A program made the position numbers and the translations under genes. Source: Bradyrhizobium iriomotense (GTDB taxonomy: Bacteria; Pseudomonadota; Alphaproteobacteria; Rhizobiales; Xanthobacteraceae). Taken from it: a stretch of DNA of 64,000 bases. Shown piece after piece: positions 19,401-27,898 of this stretch (position 1 is the first letter of the stretch; the number at the start of each line of letters is the position of its first letter). The notes under the pieces were generated by a model, which saw nothing but the letters and a program-made list of their open reading frames with translations, ran no database searches and was not told the DNA's origin. The stretch covers positions 124,001 through 188,000 of the forward strand of contig NZ_BSOW01000015.1 in assembly GCF_030160715.1 (NCBI RefSeq), read 5' to 3'.

Positions 19401-20197
19401 CGCTTGAAATGATCGAGCCGTCCGTCGTGTTGATCACGCTCCGCCGCTTTCTGGGCAATAGCCGACGCAAGCCGACTTTGCTCGTCCAGCAATCCTTGCC
19501 TGGCATCATCATCGAGAAGGCCAATGTCACCACGACGCTGCTCCAGCTGCTCGACTGCCCTTCGTCGAGCCTCCGTTCCCTCACGGACGCGAATCGAGAT
19601 CGTCGCGTAGATTTCGGTGCCTGTGATTTTCTCAAGCAATTCTGCGCGCTCGCTCTCAGCGGCGAGTAGAAAGGCATCGAATTCGCCCTGAGCGAGGAGT
19701 ACCGTTCGTCGGAACTGATCGAACGTAAGCTCGGTCTTCGCTTCTACCGCCTCGCGAACCTGTGTCTTGCCCGTCGCCACGGCTCTGCCGTCGTCAAGGA
19801 GATAGAGCGCGCGCTGCTCATTCTGAAGCCGGCCATTTGCCCGCCCCCGCGCGCGGTTGGCTTCCCAGCGGGCGCGGTATCGCTCACCGTCCTGCCCGAC
19901 GAAATCTACCTCGGCATAACCGCCGCCGGCACCTCGGCGCAGGATCGCGCGGCCGTCATGAATCGAGATTGGCTCTCCACCAGGGTCGGGAGCATTCTCG
20001 CGCCGGCCGACAGAGACGCGGGGGTATTCGCCGTAGAGCGCGAGGCACAGTGCATCGAGAATGGTCGACTTTCCAGCGCCAGTTTCTCCCGTGATGGCGA
20101 AGAGGCCGGAACCCGCGAGCGGTTCTGCTGCAAGATCGATTTCGAAAGGTGCCGCGAGACTGGCCAGATTTTCCCCGCGGATCGCCAGGATTCGCAT
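16412..20197 (-). CDS. sbcC: Exonuclease SbcC (Rad50-like ATPase subunit)
   Basis: This 1261-residue protein pairs with SbcD to open and cut hairpins and protein-blocked DNA ends. The N-terminal ABC half has Walker A GETGAGKST at residues 37-45 and the Q-loop region LLAQGEFDAFLLA at about 167. Two long coiled-coil arms (about 200-1030) flank a zinc hook, CPVCGSSDH, near residue 612. The C-terminal half has the signature LSGGERFLVS near 1154 and Walker B FIDEGFGSLD near 1186. All catalytic motifs are intact. The length is somewhat above the E. coli enzyme (about 1050). It starts 3 bp after the sbcD stop, so the two are translationally linked. Its 3' end abuts the Shedu relic. Confidence 0.95.
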   Translation of the reverse strand: MRILAIRGENLASLAAPFEIDLAAEPLAGSGLFAITGETGAGKSTILDALCLALYGEYPRVSVGRRENAPDPGGEPISIHDGRAILRRGAGGGYAEVDFVGQDGERYRARWEANRARGRANGRLQNEQRALYLLDDGRAVATGKTQVREAVEAKTELTFDQFRRTVLLAQGEFDAFLLAAESERAELLEKITGTEIYATISIRVREGTEARRRAVEQLEQRRGDIGLLDDDARQGLLDEQSRLASAIAQKAAERDQHDGRLDHFKRVAAARSDLAQAVDRAGTARSAREMAANEYQSLAEFDLVEPLRPLSVEMHNARRTATEAESRLDDLLIDREEARTRDDAAAVQLSDAATADEAAEDLFKRFGPLWSEAEKLDAELAAARIEFTDAAAKSLQAETTLRSNVDALAALDQAIGQCTDSLGITKVQLGEHSARVFLADRLSDATVLLEKRATLKQSRSLTSSRADESAAIIARLEGEIGELLEMLAADRERKDSLSRDIAQCRNSLAAIDEPTLHQRDTDLQGALEALRQASAICEQHIRASGDLARGESELAIAAQEVSAASSQIADAESEQLRSRTARVEIVPLAELADEAVSSEAIHLRSLLAPNVACPVCGSSDHPHLAHPSALNEMVATVRRRREELDTALAAIGQRLSTATRALAATEGRRAEANRVIDIARGQVSAAESAYIELRPMVSDLCSNARVEGSVPRALDSEATRELAALASAAKAERISIASPLADAQRLRAESDGLQMEHDPLVRSIESTIRSVDQRRSELHAAQLKAKEYTIRDAALAESLASIDREISPFLVAADLTIELLDADPVGCADRLSAVAQEYDALRRQAGELEMTLQRLAPDRAAAAVSLEHARSQLTESAARLNQRRLVVEEKTTARAALLGGEATASHRTRINEARRTARETLAKAREAKSAAAVAFQSASARCEEAAAGLEAAKNRRVSAEGAFNMACLNIARSPGQVFTLIATDPAVCRALRTRIQEIDRTVNDADAAVLMRREDLERSLESFDETTDAEASTVAIATLTAEIGDLHQRTGTLCASLARDDDARRIAASLSAEIEAAKAELAIWQAVDDAIGSANGDRFRRFVQGITLDHMVQLANDHLNALSPRYRLARGRVSDLALHVIDRDMDDEIRGARSLSGGERFLVSLALALALSGLEGRSSFVDTLFIDEGFGSLDADTLDLAVDALETLQGRGRKVGVITHVAAMIERIAVQVRVEKCGAGRSEIRVSTGRGTVWPAVEAVQ

Positions 20198-20200
20198 GGG

Positions 20201-21433
20201 TCAAGCCTCCGCCCGTGCGCGGTGAAAGACATTCAGATGGGCAACACCCGGAGCCGCGCCAAACTCACGCTCGAACGCGAGCTTAAACATGTCCTCTGGA
20301 TCTCGTTCCGCCAGCCGAATCAGAGGATCCGTCAGAACTGTCTCGTTCAACGCACCGGGTATCGTGGCGACACGAGTATCGACAACGCGTACAGGAAAGT
20401 TCTCGGTGATGCGGTCGATCTCCTCTCTGAATCCAGAAGGCAGCCCGTTACGAGCAAGTCCGATCTGGACGAACGGCCACTCGTTGATCGGCAGATCTGG
20501 CTGGAGACCCAATGCCGTCAGGTGATCGCCAACTTCAGTCAAACGCATATCACCGGACTCTGGCAGCCGTAGGAAAGGAACCGGCCGATCGATTGGGATA
20601 TGCTCCGACGTGACCTGCGCGCCGTCGACGTTCACAAGCGTCACTCCATGAGCGTAAGGCTGCTCCGTTGCCGACAAGGGGATCAATGATCCCGAATAGC
20701 GAACGCTATCGCGACCTATGGCCTGGGCTTTATGCAGATGACCAAGCGCGACGTAACTTGCTTCTGTCGGGAACACGTCATGCGGCACGGCATGTTGACC
20801 GCCGACCAAGATCCGGCGCTCGGCGCCCTCCGACTCGATGGCACCCGCGACGTGGAGATGTCCCGTAAGGACAAACGGCAAACCTTCCATTTGCTCCCGT
20901 AACGTGTCGAGCAATTCCGCGTAAAGACTGCGTACTCCGGCGATGACGGGGGAACCAGAGTCGCCATCCAGCCGCGTCAAATTCGGGAGGCAGGCGGCAG
21001 TTGGGTAGGAGACCGCCAGCACGTGTGCGGCCATTGCACCGCCGGCGTCGAAAATCGGCACAAGGTGTTGTGCCGCCTCGATCCGCCTATCCCGCCGCCG
21101 CACATTTCCAACGACGCGAATATTAAAGGCTTCTAACAAAGGCCGCGGCGCTTCCAACCGTCCGGCGGCGTCATGATTGCCGGCAACGATCACTACGGTC
21201 ATTCGCGGCTGCGCGCGGCTCAGCCGCACGAGCGCGTTGTAAAGGAGTTGTTGCGCCTCTCCTGACGGATTTTGACTGTCGAACACATCGCCGGCGACTA
21301 CGAGCGCGTCAACATTTCGCTCGACGACGATCTCCTCGAGGCGTCCAAAAACTTTGCGATGCTCATGCTCTCGAGAGAATCCACGCAATGTTTGACCGAC
21401 GTGCCAATCGGCCGTGTGCAAGATGCGGATCAT
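20201..21433 (-). CDS. sbcD: Exonuclease SbcD (Mre11-like nuclease subunit)
   Basis: The 410-residue calcineurin-type phosphoesterase has all metal-ligand motifs in order: HTADWHVGQ (residues 6-14), VVAGDVFDS, VAGNHDA, then LTGHLHVAG and ALGHLHKAQ. A capping domain follows. Together with SbcC it forms the Mn-dependent double-strand exonuclease and hairpin endonuclease that trims abnormal DNA ends. It is encoded just upstream of sbcC with a 3-bp gap and 122 bp downstream of the large SMC-S24 gene in the same orientation. A plasmid-borne SbcCD may process replication or phage DNA ends independently of the chromosomal copy. Confidence 0.95.
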   Translation of the reverse strand: MIRILHTADWHVGQTLRGFSREHEHRKVFGRLEEIVVERNVDALVVAGDVFDSQNPSGEAQQLLYNALVRLSRAQPRMTVVIVAGNHDAAGRLEAPRPLLEAFNIRVVGNVRRRDRRIEAAQHLVPIFDAGGAMAAHVLAVSYPTAACLPNLTRLDGDSGSPVIAGVRSLYAELLDTLREQMEGLPFVLTGHLHVAGAIESEGAERRILVGGQHAVPHDVFPTEASYVALGHLHKAQAIGRDSVRYSGSLIPLSATEQPYAHGVTLVNVDGAQVTSEHIPIDRPVPFLRLPESGDMRLTEVGDHLTALGLQPDLPINEWPFVQIGLARNGLPSGFREEIDRITENFPVRVVDTRVATIPGALNETVLTDPLIRLAERDPEDMFKLAFEREFGAAPGVAHLNVFHRARAEA

Positions 21434-21555
21434 TCTTCCTCCGGCTCGTCTCTACCTGCGTCCGCCCAACGAGCGAGCAGTGCGCTCATGAGGAATCCAT
21501 CAAGGACCACAGGCTGAGGACATTCTGACTGATCGTCACACGAAGACCCGGATGT

Positions 21556-24500
21556 TTAGAAGATCGTGCCATGTACCTTCCACACATCATCGACGACCGA
21601 GATGCCGGGGATCGCGCCGCCCGCATCGGGAAATTGCACATATTCCCCCTCTCCAGCTTGGCCCACATTTTCCAGGTAGTAGACAGAAGCATTGCCGGGC
21701 ATCTGTTTGCCAAGACGCTTCAGGTAGGCGCAGTGGTCCGACGAATGAACGTCCGGCCGTGCCACAACGGCCAGGATCCGCCCCGCCAACTGGGATAGGT
21801 CGGGCGCTCGTCCAAGCAGCACATGGCCCTTGTCCGGCGCCACCGGAAAGGCGCTATCGCCAGCGACGACCGCCGCCGCGACCACCTGGGAGAGGATAGC
21901 CGAACCGGTTGCGGGAATCGCCTCGTCATGAGATTTGGCCGGCACCGTCTCGTCAAACAAGACACCAACGATCTTGCTCAATGTGGCGCTGCTGCGCTGA
22001 ACGAAGTGCGTCGGCGGTACGCGCGAACTCGCCGATGGCATGCTCTCCAAGACAATCCGTGACAGATCAGCCTTATCGATGCCGATGCGGCGTGCGTAGG
22101 TCTTCCCCGGCGTTTGCACGATAGCGAGGTCACCATTGCGAACCTCGGCGGTCAGCGAGACGATCAGGGTCTGTCCGGGAAAGGCCACCAATCCCAATGT
22201 CGGCGCGCGCAGCGTGAAGAGCGAGATGTCGCCTAGAGACGGAAGCTCGAACTGGTCCTTTGCATCTTCGATGCTGGTGAGGGGAGCGCCGACCTCATGG
22301 GCGGCCAGCCGCCCGAGGACCGATATCGGCTTGGCCGGCAAGGGAACGACGTTCGGTTCGGCCGGAGGCTTCGTGGCCTCCGCCAGGGCTTGTTCCGGCG
22401 GCAATCGGCCCATGAACCTGGCATAGGCGAGCCAACAGGCGTCGATCGCGGCGAAGACATCCTCATAATCTTGGCGGACGATATCCGCATCGACAGGCGT
22501 GAGCTGATCGGCCTTGCCGTGGTGCGCCTTGTTGATCGCGTCCCGGAATGGCGCGCCAGCCTTCAGGGCAGGCAGCTCGATCAGCTTGCGGAACGGCTCT
22601 TCATTGAACGGCCGCACTCCTCTGTTTCGCGCGTTGGCGATCTTGAAGAGGAGATCATTCAGCGTCGGGTCTTTCAGGACCGAGGGATCGGAGGCCAGCA
22701 GATCCCAAAGCTTAATCTCGATGCGTACGCGGACGGGATGAACGAATGCCCGCGCGAGCGTGACATCATTCGGATCGGTCTTTTGCCAGTGTTCGCCGCG
22801 CAGCCTTGCTTCATCGGCGACTGGCGCCAGACTGACGGTGCATTTCGACGTCGAGATCGCCGAAAACTCCCACACTTCGCTGCGCCGGCCGGGCGTGGTG
22901 GTATTGTGCGCGGAGACGAACGCCTCGATGGTGGGGATGAAGCCAAAATCGTTGCTGACGATCAGCGGGCTCATGTCCGCCGCGATCAGATGCGGAACCG
23001 TCGCTGCCAGATTGGCGACGTTGCCCGGATCGAGCAGATCTTGCGGATCATCCATCAGGATCGTCGAAATCCCTCCGGATCTCGCCCAGACCTGCTGCCA
23101 TAGCGCAAGGACAAACGCCGACAAGTAAGCCCGCAAGGCCGAAGCGTTCATGACATGATGCGCCTCGACTAGATGCTTGCCTTGTGCCGCCAGGAACGTA
23201 AAGCCGTCGCTCTTGGCCGGGTCCAACCCCGCGTAGGCAGGTGCTTGCAGGAACTGCGCCTTGTACATGCGCTGCGACCAGGCCGTTGCCTGCGAGTCGA
23301 GATCTAGGATCAGACCGGCGACCTGATCGTGAACAAGGGCTGGAAACCGCGTGAACGGCTCAACTGCCTTCGCCGCACGATCAAGCTTTTCGATCCGCTC
23401 ACACGCGGCCTTCCACTTCTCGCAGGTCAGTTTGATCTGGCCCAATTGGCGACGCACGCCGGCGAATGCCGTCGCCGCCTCGAGGTAGATGTTAAGGACG
23501 CTCAGTTGCCCTGCAACCGCGCGCTGATTGGCTGGGACATCGGTTTCCGCCGCAGAGCGCAACACGCTCGCCACGGCGGACCTCGCGAATTCCGTGTTCG
23601 CGGCGCGATACCTGGCGAGACGAATCGCACGCCGCACCTTCTGGATCGCGCCGCGCAGGCCTTCGGCGTCGGGAATCTGTTGCGGGATTGCCGTGCTCGG
23701 CAACGGCGCGCGGACGGGTGCGTTCGCCCAGGCTATGCGGCACAGTTCGGCGACGCCGGGTGCCATCTTGCGAAGGACCGGCGGAAAATCCGGTTGCTCG
23801 AAGACCTCCTTGGACAACGCTGCCTTATAGACCATCGCAAGGTCATCCGGTACATCGTCAGATACAAAGGGCTGCAAACTCGCCGGCAACTGTCCGCGCA
23901 GCCCACGCATGGCGTCGCGCTCCCATTCGGCGCCGGTCTTCAAGAGTGCTGAATCCGCTTTGCGGGCCTCTTCTAGCGCGTCGGCCACGGCCTGATCCAG
24001 CAACGCGTCCCGAGGGATCGCCCCGGGTTGCGTGAGATCGCGATCGCAGATTGGACATGTCGAGAAAGGCTGCCCCGGATGAGCAGCCTCATGCCATCTA
24101 GCAACCAGGCCATAGAGGCGCAGCCGTTCCGAACGACTGGCATCCGACAGGCGATTGACCAGGCTCTTGGCCTCGGCCTCGATCCCTTCGAGGACCTTTT
24201 CGGCACATTCCAAGTCCGTCTCATGCAGCTCGCCGAGGTTTGCGGCGAGTTGCATGGACGGCAGTCCCCTCAAGGCGGCGCCGCTGAAACAGTCTTGAGC
24301 GGCCGTCAGCGCGTCTCTGAACCGCTTAATCTCGATATCCGACGTCAGGGGCGGCAGGGCGCCCAGAATCAACGTCGCTTCTTCGGCCGCCTGATCCTCG
24401 ACCGCCTTGAGGCGCTTCTCGGCGTCCGTGAGGCCAGCCACCCATCCCTCGCGATCTCCGTCGGCGGGAACGACGACGCAATCGAGGTTCGGCAGATCCT

Positions 24501-25503
24501 TCCCGTCCTTCAGAAGGTCGTCGAGGGTTTGCTTCTGGGCGCCCGCCGTCGTTTCGCAAGCTTCCTTCTCTTGCTTGGCCAGCTTCGGATACTTCTCGGT
24601 CAGCCGATCGTGCAGACGCCCACTCCGCACGCCAAAATGCGCCAACGGCCGCAGGCCGGTCAGTGTCGACACGGCTTGGGACAGCGTGGTCTTGTCATCG
24701 AAGCGGGTCGCGGCGGCGATGCCGGGCATCAGGATGCCGACCTGAAGCGCCAACTCGGATAGCCCCAATTTTTCGAGACCAATCACGCCGGTCTTGAATC
24801 CCTTCTTACCCTCCCGCTGGAGGTGGCGCTCAACCACGACCTCCCTCCCGTCGATCAACGAGCGAAACGAGAGCCGAACCCATGTGTCGACCTTCGGCAC
24901 GCCATCGACCGCTACCAGCTCCTGCTCGGTGGGAATTGGCACAATCACTGGGATGTCAAATCGGCTCTTTTCCGCCTCAGCGCTGGCGACTTGCACCGAA
25001 ATGCACTCATGCAACGGTGCCGGCAGCCCCTGCGAACGGTATCCATACCCCGTCAGGCACCAGCAAACGGCGCTGACCAGCGAGGTCTTGCCCGCCCCGT
25101 TGAACCCCCGAAACAGTGTGGCCGGTGCCGCGAGCTCAAGCTCGAACGGCTTGGGGTCTGAACCTCCCTCGGCGCAATGACGATGCAGCCCCCGGAAGCG
25201 ATGCGCCTCGATCTTGGTGAGTTGCCATTTCTGAAATTCCGGCGGCGCCTTAGCCGGTACGGACAAGGCTTTAGGTACATTGTCAAGCGCGGCGAGGACG
25301 CGATCCACCTCCCCATCCTGAATGGCAGTGTCTTTATCCGGATTCCAGTACGCTCGACGATCTTGATTGTAGAACGCGAGAACAGCGCGGCTATCACTCG
25401 ACGGCAGGGAAAATGTCTCTCCGCTAGCAACGTGCAGAACCTCTCCCGCGATGAGGTGAGATACGACTTCATCGAGGGTCATGTCTGCAATATTACATTC
25501 CAT
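21556..25503 (-). CDS. SMC/RecF-like ATPase fused to tandem S24 (LexA-like) domains
   Basis: The product has 1315 residues; ATG 25503 follows AGGAG at 5 bp, and a GTG 6 bp upstream is less likely. Residues 1-88 have no known domain. An ABC/SMC-type ATPase follows, with IEAHRFRGL, Walker A GFNGAGKTS (133-141), a short coiled coil, a zinc-hook-like CPICDRD (483-489), a second coil and Walker B ILMDDPQDLLD (815-825). The C-terminus has two LexA/S24-like folds. The first (about 1100-1185, NGDLAIVQTPGKTYARRIG) lacks a serine at the catalytic site. The second (about 1213-1315) has GDSAFP with Ser1217 and YLKRLGK with Lys1262, the Ser-Lys pair of self-cleaving LexA/UmuD-type proteins, then DDVWKVHGTI. 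No helix-turn-helix is seen. It probably precedes sbcDC in one transcript. The function is not known to me. Confidence 0.85.
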   Translation of the reverse strand: MECNIADMTLDEVVSHLIAGEVLHVASGETFSLPSSDSRAVLAFYNQDRRAYWNPDKDTAIQDGEVDRVLAALDNVPKALSVPAKAPPEFQKWQLTKIEAHRFRGLHRHCAEGGSDPKPFELELAAPATLFRGFNGAGKTSLVSAVCWCLTGYGYRSQGLPAPLHECISVQVASAEAEKSRFDIPVIVPIPTEQELVAVDGVPKVDTWVRLSFRSLIDGREVVVERHLQREGKKGFKTGVIGLEKLGLSELALQVGILMPGIAAATRFDDKTTLSQAVSTLTGLRPLAHFGVRSGRLHDRLTEKYPKLAKQEKEACETTAGAQKQTLDDLLKDGKDLPNLDCVVVPADGDREGWVAGLTDAEKRLKAVEDQAAEEATLILGALPPLTSDIEIKRFRDALTAAQDCFSGAALRGLPSMQLAANLGELHETDLECAEKVLEGIEAEAKSLVNRLSDASRSERLRLYGLVARWHEAAHPGQPFSTCPICDRDLTQPGAIPRDALLDQAVADALEEARKADSALLKTGAEWERDAMRGLRGQLPASLQPFVSDDVPDDLAMVYKAALSKEVFEQPDFPPVLRKMAPGVAELCRIAWANAPVRAPLPSTAIPQQIPDAEGLRGAIQKVRRAIRLARYRAANTEFARSAVASVLRSAAETDVPANQRAVAGQLSVLNIYLEAATAFAGVRRQLGQIKLTCEKWKAACERIEKLDRAAKAVEPFTRFPALVHDQVAGLILDLDSQATAWSQRMYKAQFLQAPAYAGLDPAKSDGFTFLAAQGKHLVEAHHVMNASALRAYLSAFVLALWQQVWARSGGISTILMDDPQDLLDPGNVANLAATVPHLIAADMSPLIVSNDFGFIPTIEAFVSAHNTTTPGRRSEVWEFSAISTSKCTVSLAPVADEARLRGEHWQKTDPNDVTLARAFVHPVRVRIEIKLWDLLASDPSVLKDPTLNDLLFKIANARNRGVRPFNEEPFRKLIELPALKAGAPFRDAINKAHHGKADQLTPVDADIVRQDYEDVFAAIDACWLAYARFMGRLPPEQALAEATKPPAEPNVVPLPAKPISVLGRLAAHEVGAPLTSIEDAKDQFELPSLGDISLFTLRAPTLGLVAFPGQTLIVSLTAEVRNGDLAIVQTPGKTYARRIGIDKADLSRIVLESMPSASSRVPPTHFVQRSSATLSKIVGVLFDETVPAKSHDEAIPATGSAILSQVVAAAVVAGDSAFPVAPDKGHVLLGRAPDLSQLAGRILAVVARPDVHSSDHCAYLKRLGKQMPGNASVYYLENVGQAGEGEYVQFPDAGGAIPGISVVDDVWKVHGTIF

Positions 25504-26215
25504 CTCCACTCCTAAAATTATTCTGTGATCACAACTGGCGCCACTTTCATATCAGCGGCGGAAACGAAGCAGCGGGGGCCCAGCCCACCTTCGGTGCCTG
25601 ATTCGCATCTGACATTTGCGACGTCTTAGAATAAGCAATGCGATCTGCTCAATATTATTTGGCGGTAGCAAGATTCGCGGCGAGCGCCTCTAAAGGAAAT
25701 ATCGCTGTCGAGCGTCATGAGAGGTGAGCTCTACCAGATGTCCCTTGTGCCTGGTTTGCGAATTTGCCGGTGTCTGGTCAAGTGCGGCTCGGCGGATCAC
25801 GGCACTATTCGGCGAATACCCGTCCTCAAGGAGAACACCGAGCAGCCTCCTATGGTCGTGAAGGCGAACCACCTCATATTCCGGCTTTACTTCGGCCCTT
25901 AGCGGATCTTTTGTGCGGCACGACGCAGGTTTACTGCATACTTTGGCCAAGTTGCGCAGCTCTCGCCCGTAGAAACACCCGCAGCCGGACGTGATTACTG
26001 CAAACCCGGCGAAGCGTTGATGGTATCCTGTAATTTCTGGATGCGAGCAATGACCTCGTCGAACGATAGCGGTTTCTCATCAAACATCATCGGCGCCATA
26101 CGGCGACCGAGGCTTGGAACGAAGTCGAGAAATTTCTACGAGCGGGAAACTGCACGGGCCTCCCATTTAAAATGATTTCATACGGGCAGCGATAACGCCG
26201 CAGTGGAGAAAGACC
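25504..26215. other. 712-bp intergenic region upstream of divergent blocks
   Basis: This separates the minus-strand SMC-S24/SbcCD block from the plus-strand membrane protein/AbiE block, so promoters of both should lie here. I cannot fix a clear -35/-10 pair. An 86-codon minus-strand frame (25690-25950) begins with TTG and lacks a recognised domain; I do not accept it as a gene. Confidence 0.4.
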
Positions 26216-27212
26216 TTGACGGAAAGAGCCGCGCTTCTGATCGTTGCTTTCTGCTGGATAGTTTCCCTGTTCAGCAACCTTTGGATCACCGCGATTATCA
26301 CAGCACTCTGTGCGATCCGCTATCCTGGTAGGACCGCTCAGCTACTCGATGGGGCTTCTGGTCTTCTCAAACAATTGCCTGAGCCGGTCACATTTGTTCT
26401 CGTGTGGGCTGTGGGTCTATGCAGTGTTCACGAAACTCTGGCTCGCAGCAATCATTGCGGCGCTGGCAGCCGTTCGCTACGCGCCCCATTTTGTCGAGCT
26501 GGTCAAACGCGGTTTAGCGAACGAGTGGCCATACAATACGGCTGGCGTCATCGGCATCATCTTTGCGTTTTTCCTTTATCCGATGGCTTCAATCGCGGCG
26601 AACTTTGCGATCGCCAATGTCACCGGATTTCATCCGAGTTTCTTTCCGAACTCTTGTCTCTTTCTGTCAGCCTTGACCTATATGTTCCTGCTCGCCGTCG
26701 TGCTGGCAGCAATGAGCGGGATAATCGCGCTACTCCGCCCGTCTGATCCCGACACAAATCGGGCGTTCCCTGTTGCATTTAGCGTGGTCGCTGTCGGCTT
26801 GATCGCCACCACTGCTCTCTTTGCCAATCAGCAGACCATCATCGACCGGACGGAAGACACAATCCTCGCGCTCGACTTCGGAAGCAATTCACGGTTTGAG
26901 AATGGCTTCTACACGACTGCCGACGGCAAACTCCGGATGTACGGGACCAAAGTCTGCGCCGGGCTTCCGTTCCACGCGCTGCTCGCTCCCCACCCGCAGG
27001 GAGGTTTCATCGTGGCGTCTCGCCGTCTTCGAGCCGCCAAGTTTGATTTCGCTTCGCTCGGCGGAACGCGCCGTCCCGTGGACGCCACCAGGTTCATTTA
27101 TACCTACGTGAAGCAGGAGGATTGCGCCGACATTCAGGCCTACTACGAATACTTTGAGAACCAAACCCTCCGGATGCGCTCCGAAAATTACCGCAAGAGA
27201 AGGTTCGAATAA
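26216..27212 (+). pseudogene. Multi-pass membrane protein, frameshifted, upstream of AbiE
   Basis: Frame one starts at TTG 26216 after GGAGAAA with LLIVAFCWIVSLFSNLWITA. At ~26412 (a GGG in gtgggtc) it shifts into a second frame that stays open to 27212. Removing one G gives a continuous protein of about 330 residues. It contains two similar units, NLWITAIITALCAIRYPGR and KLWLAAIIAALAAVRYAPH, then further helices (AGVIGIIFAFFLYPMASIAA, TYMFLLAVVLAAM) and a soluble C-terminal domain of about 110 residues. No family is recognised. It lies directly before the AbiE operon, but the AbiE promoter separates them. Confidence 0.5.
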
Positions 27213-27223
27213 CTATATTATAT

Positions 27224-27247
27224 CAATAAGATAGCTTGACCTTATTG
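27224..27247. repeat. Inverted repeat upstream of abiEi
   Basis: Perfect 7-bp arms, CAATAAG at 27224-27230 and CTTATTG at 27241-27247, are separated by 10 bp. The arms lie 23-46 bp upstream of the AbiE -35 box. No T-run follows, so it is more likely a protein-binding site than a terminator. Confidence 0.45.
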
Positions 27248-27269
27248 CATGATTTGTCAATGAAAAACC

Positions 27270-27298
27270 TTGCAAACCAGTCAGTTCTGACTTATATT
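27270..27298 (+). promoter_or_regulatory. AbiE promoter with palindromic operator in the spacer
   Basis: A -35-like TTGCAA (27270-27275), a 17-bp spacer and a -10 TATATT (27293-27298) lie immediately before abiEi. The last 14 bp of the spacer (27279-27292) are a perfect palindrome, AGTCAGTTCTGACT. Predicted transcription would begin at about 27305, the A of the AbiEi ATG, giving a leaderless mRNA. AbiEi proteins of studied systems repress their own promoter by binding inverted repeats, which fits this arrangement. Confidence 0.65.
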
Positions 27299-27304
27299 TC
27301 GGGC

Positions 27305-27898
27305 ATGACGAAGCTCGACCAACTCAAGCGGCACCTGAAACCGGGCCACGCCTATCGGCGTGCGGATTTGGCCCGCTGGTCGACGTCTGTTGATCGGCAT
27401 ATCAAGCAGTTGGTTGAGAGCGGTACACTCAAGAAGCTTTCGGGTGGCCTCTATGCCTACCCAAAGGAAACGGCGTTCGGCCCGGCTCCTGCTTCCGACA
27501 AGGATGTTGTGAGTGCCTTTCTGAAGGACGATACGTTTCTGCTGGCCTCACCCAATGCCTACAACGGCCTGGGCGTTGGAACGACTCAGCTCTACGACAA
27601 GACCGTCGTCTACAATCACAAGCGCCACGGAGAGTTTCAGCTCGGCAATCGCAAGTTTGCCTTCCGTGTGAAGCCGCGCTTCCCAAAGTCGCTGACCCAG
27701 GAGTTTCTGCTTGTTGATCTCGTCAATAACGTCGATCAGCTTGCGGAAGCGAAGGATGAGCTTCTTAAGCGGGTCGAGCTGCGTGCTGCGTCCTCTGACC
27801 AACGCCGCTTGCGTCGCGCTGTCCGCGAATATGGAAGCGAACGAACGAAGAAATTCTTCGATCGCGCGCTAAGAGCGGGCGAACTGCATGCCGCATGA
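27305..27898 (+). CDS. abiEi: AbiEi-type antitoxin / autorepressor (type IV TA)
   Basis: The 197-residue product starts MTKLDQLKRHLKPGHAYRRA, then LARWSTSVDRHIKQLVESGT and LKKLSGGLYAYP. This is the N-terminal winged helix of the AbiEi/DUF6088-like antitoxin family. A C-terminal domain (FLLASPNAYNGLGVGTTQLY, then KPRFPKSLTQEFLLVDLVNN) is expected to give antitoxicity. I place the start at ATG 27305 because a promoter ends seven bases before it; longer frames would begin inside or upstream of that promoter. It overlaps abiEii by 11 bp. In characterised AbiE systems this protein neutralises the nucleotidyltransferase without stable binding and represses the operon. Confidence 0.88.
   Translation: MTKLDQLKRHLKPGHAYRRADLARWSTSVDRHIKQLVESGTLKKLSGGLYAYPKETAFGPAPASDKDVVSAFLKDDTFLLASPNAYNGLGVGTTQLYDKTVVYNHKRHGEFQLGNRKFAFRVKPRFPKSLTQEFLLVDLVNNVDQLAEAKDELLKRVELRAASSDQRRLRRAVREYGSERTKKFFDRALRAGELHAA

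Noticed and set aside
21556..25503. Annotation of the large protein as a LexA-type repressor or plain SbcC/RecN
   Set aside because: No helix-turn-helix for a repressor; the S24-like C-terminus and short coils do not fit SbcC or RecN.
25690..25950. 86-codon minus-strand frame
   Set aside because: TTG start without ribosome-binding site and no recognisable domain; composition not convincing.
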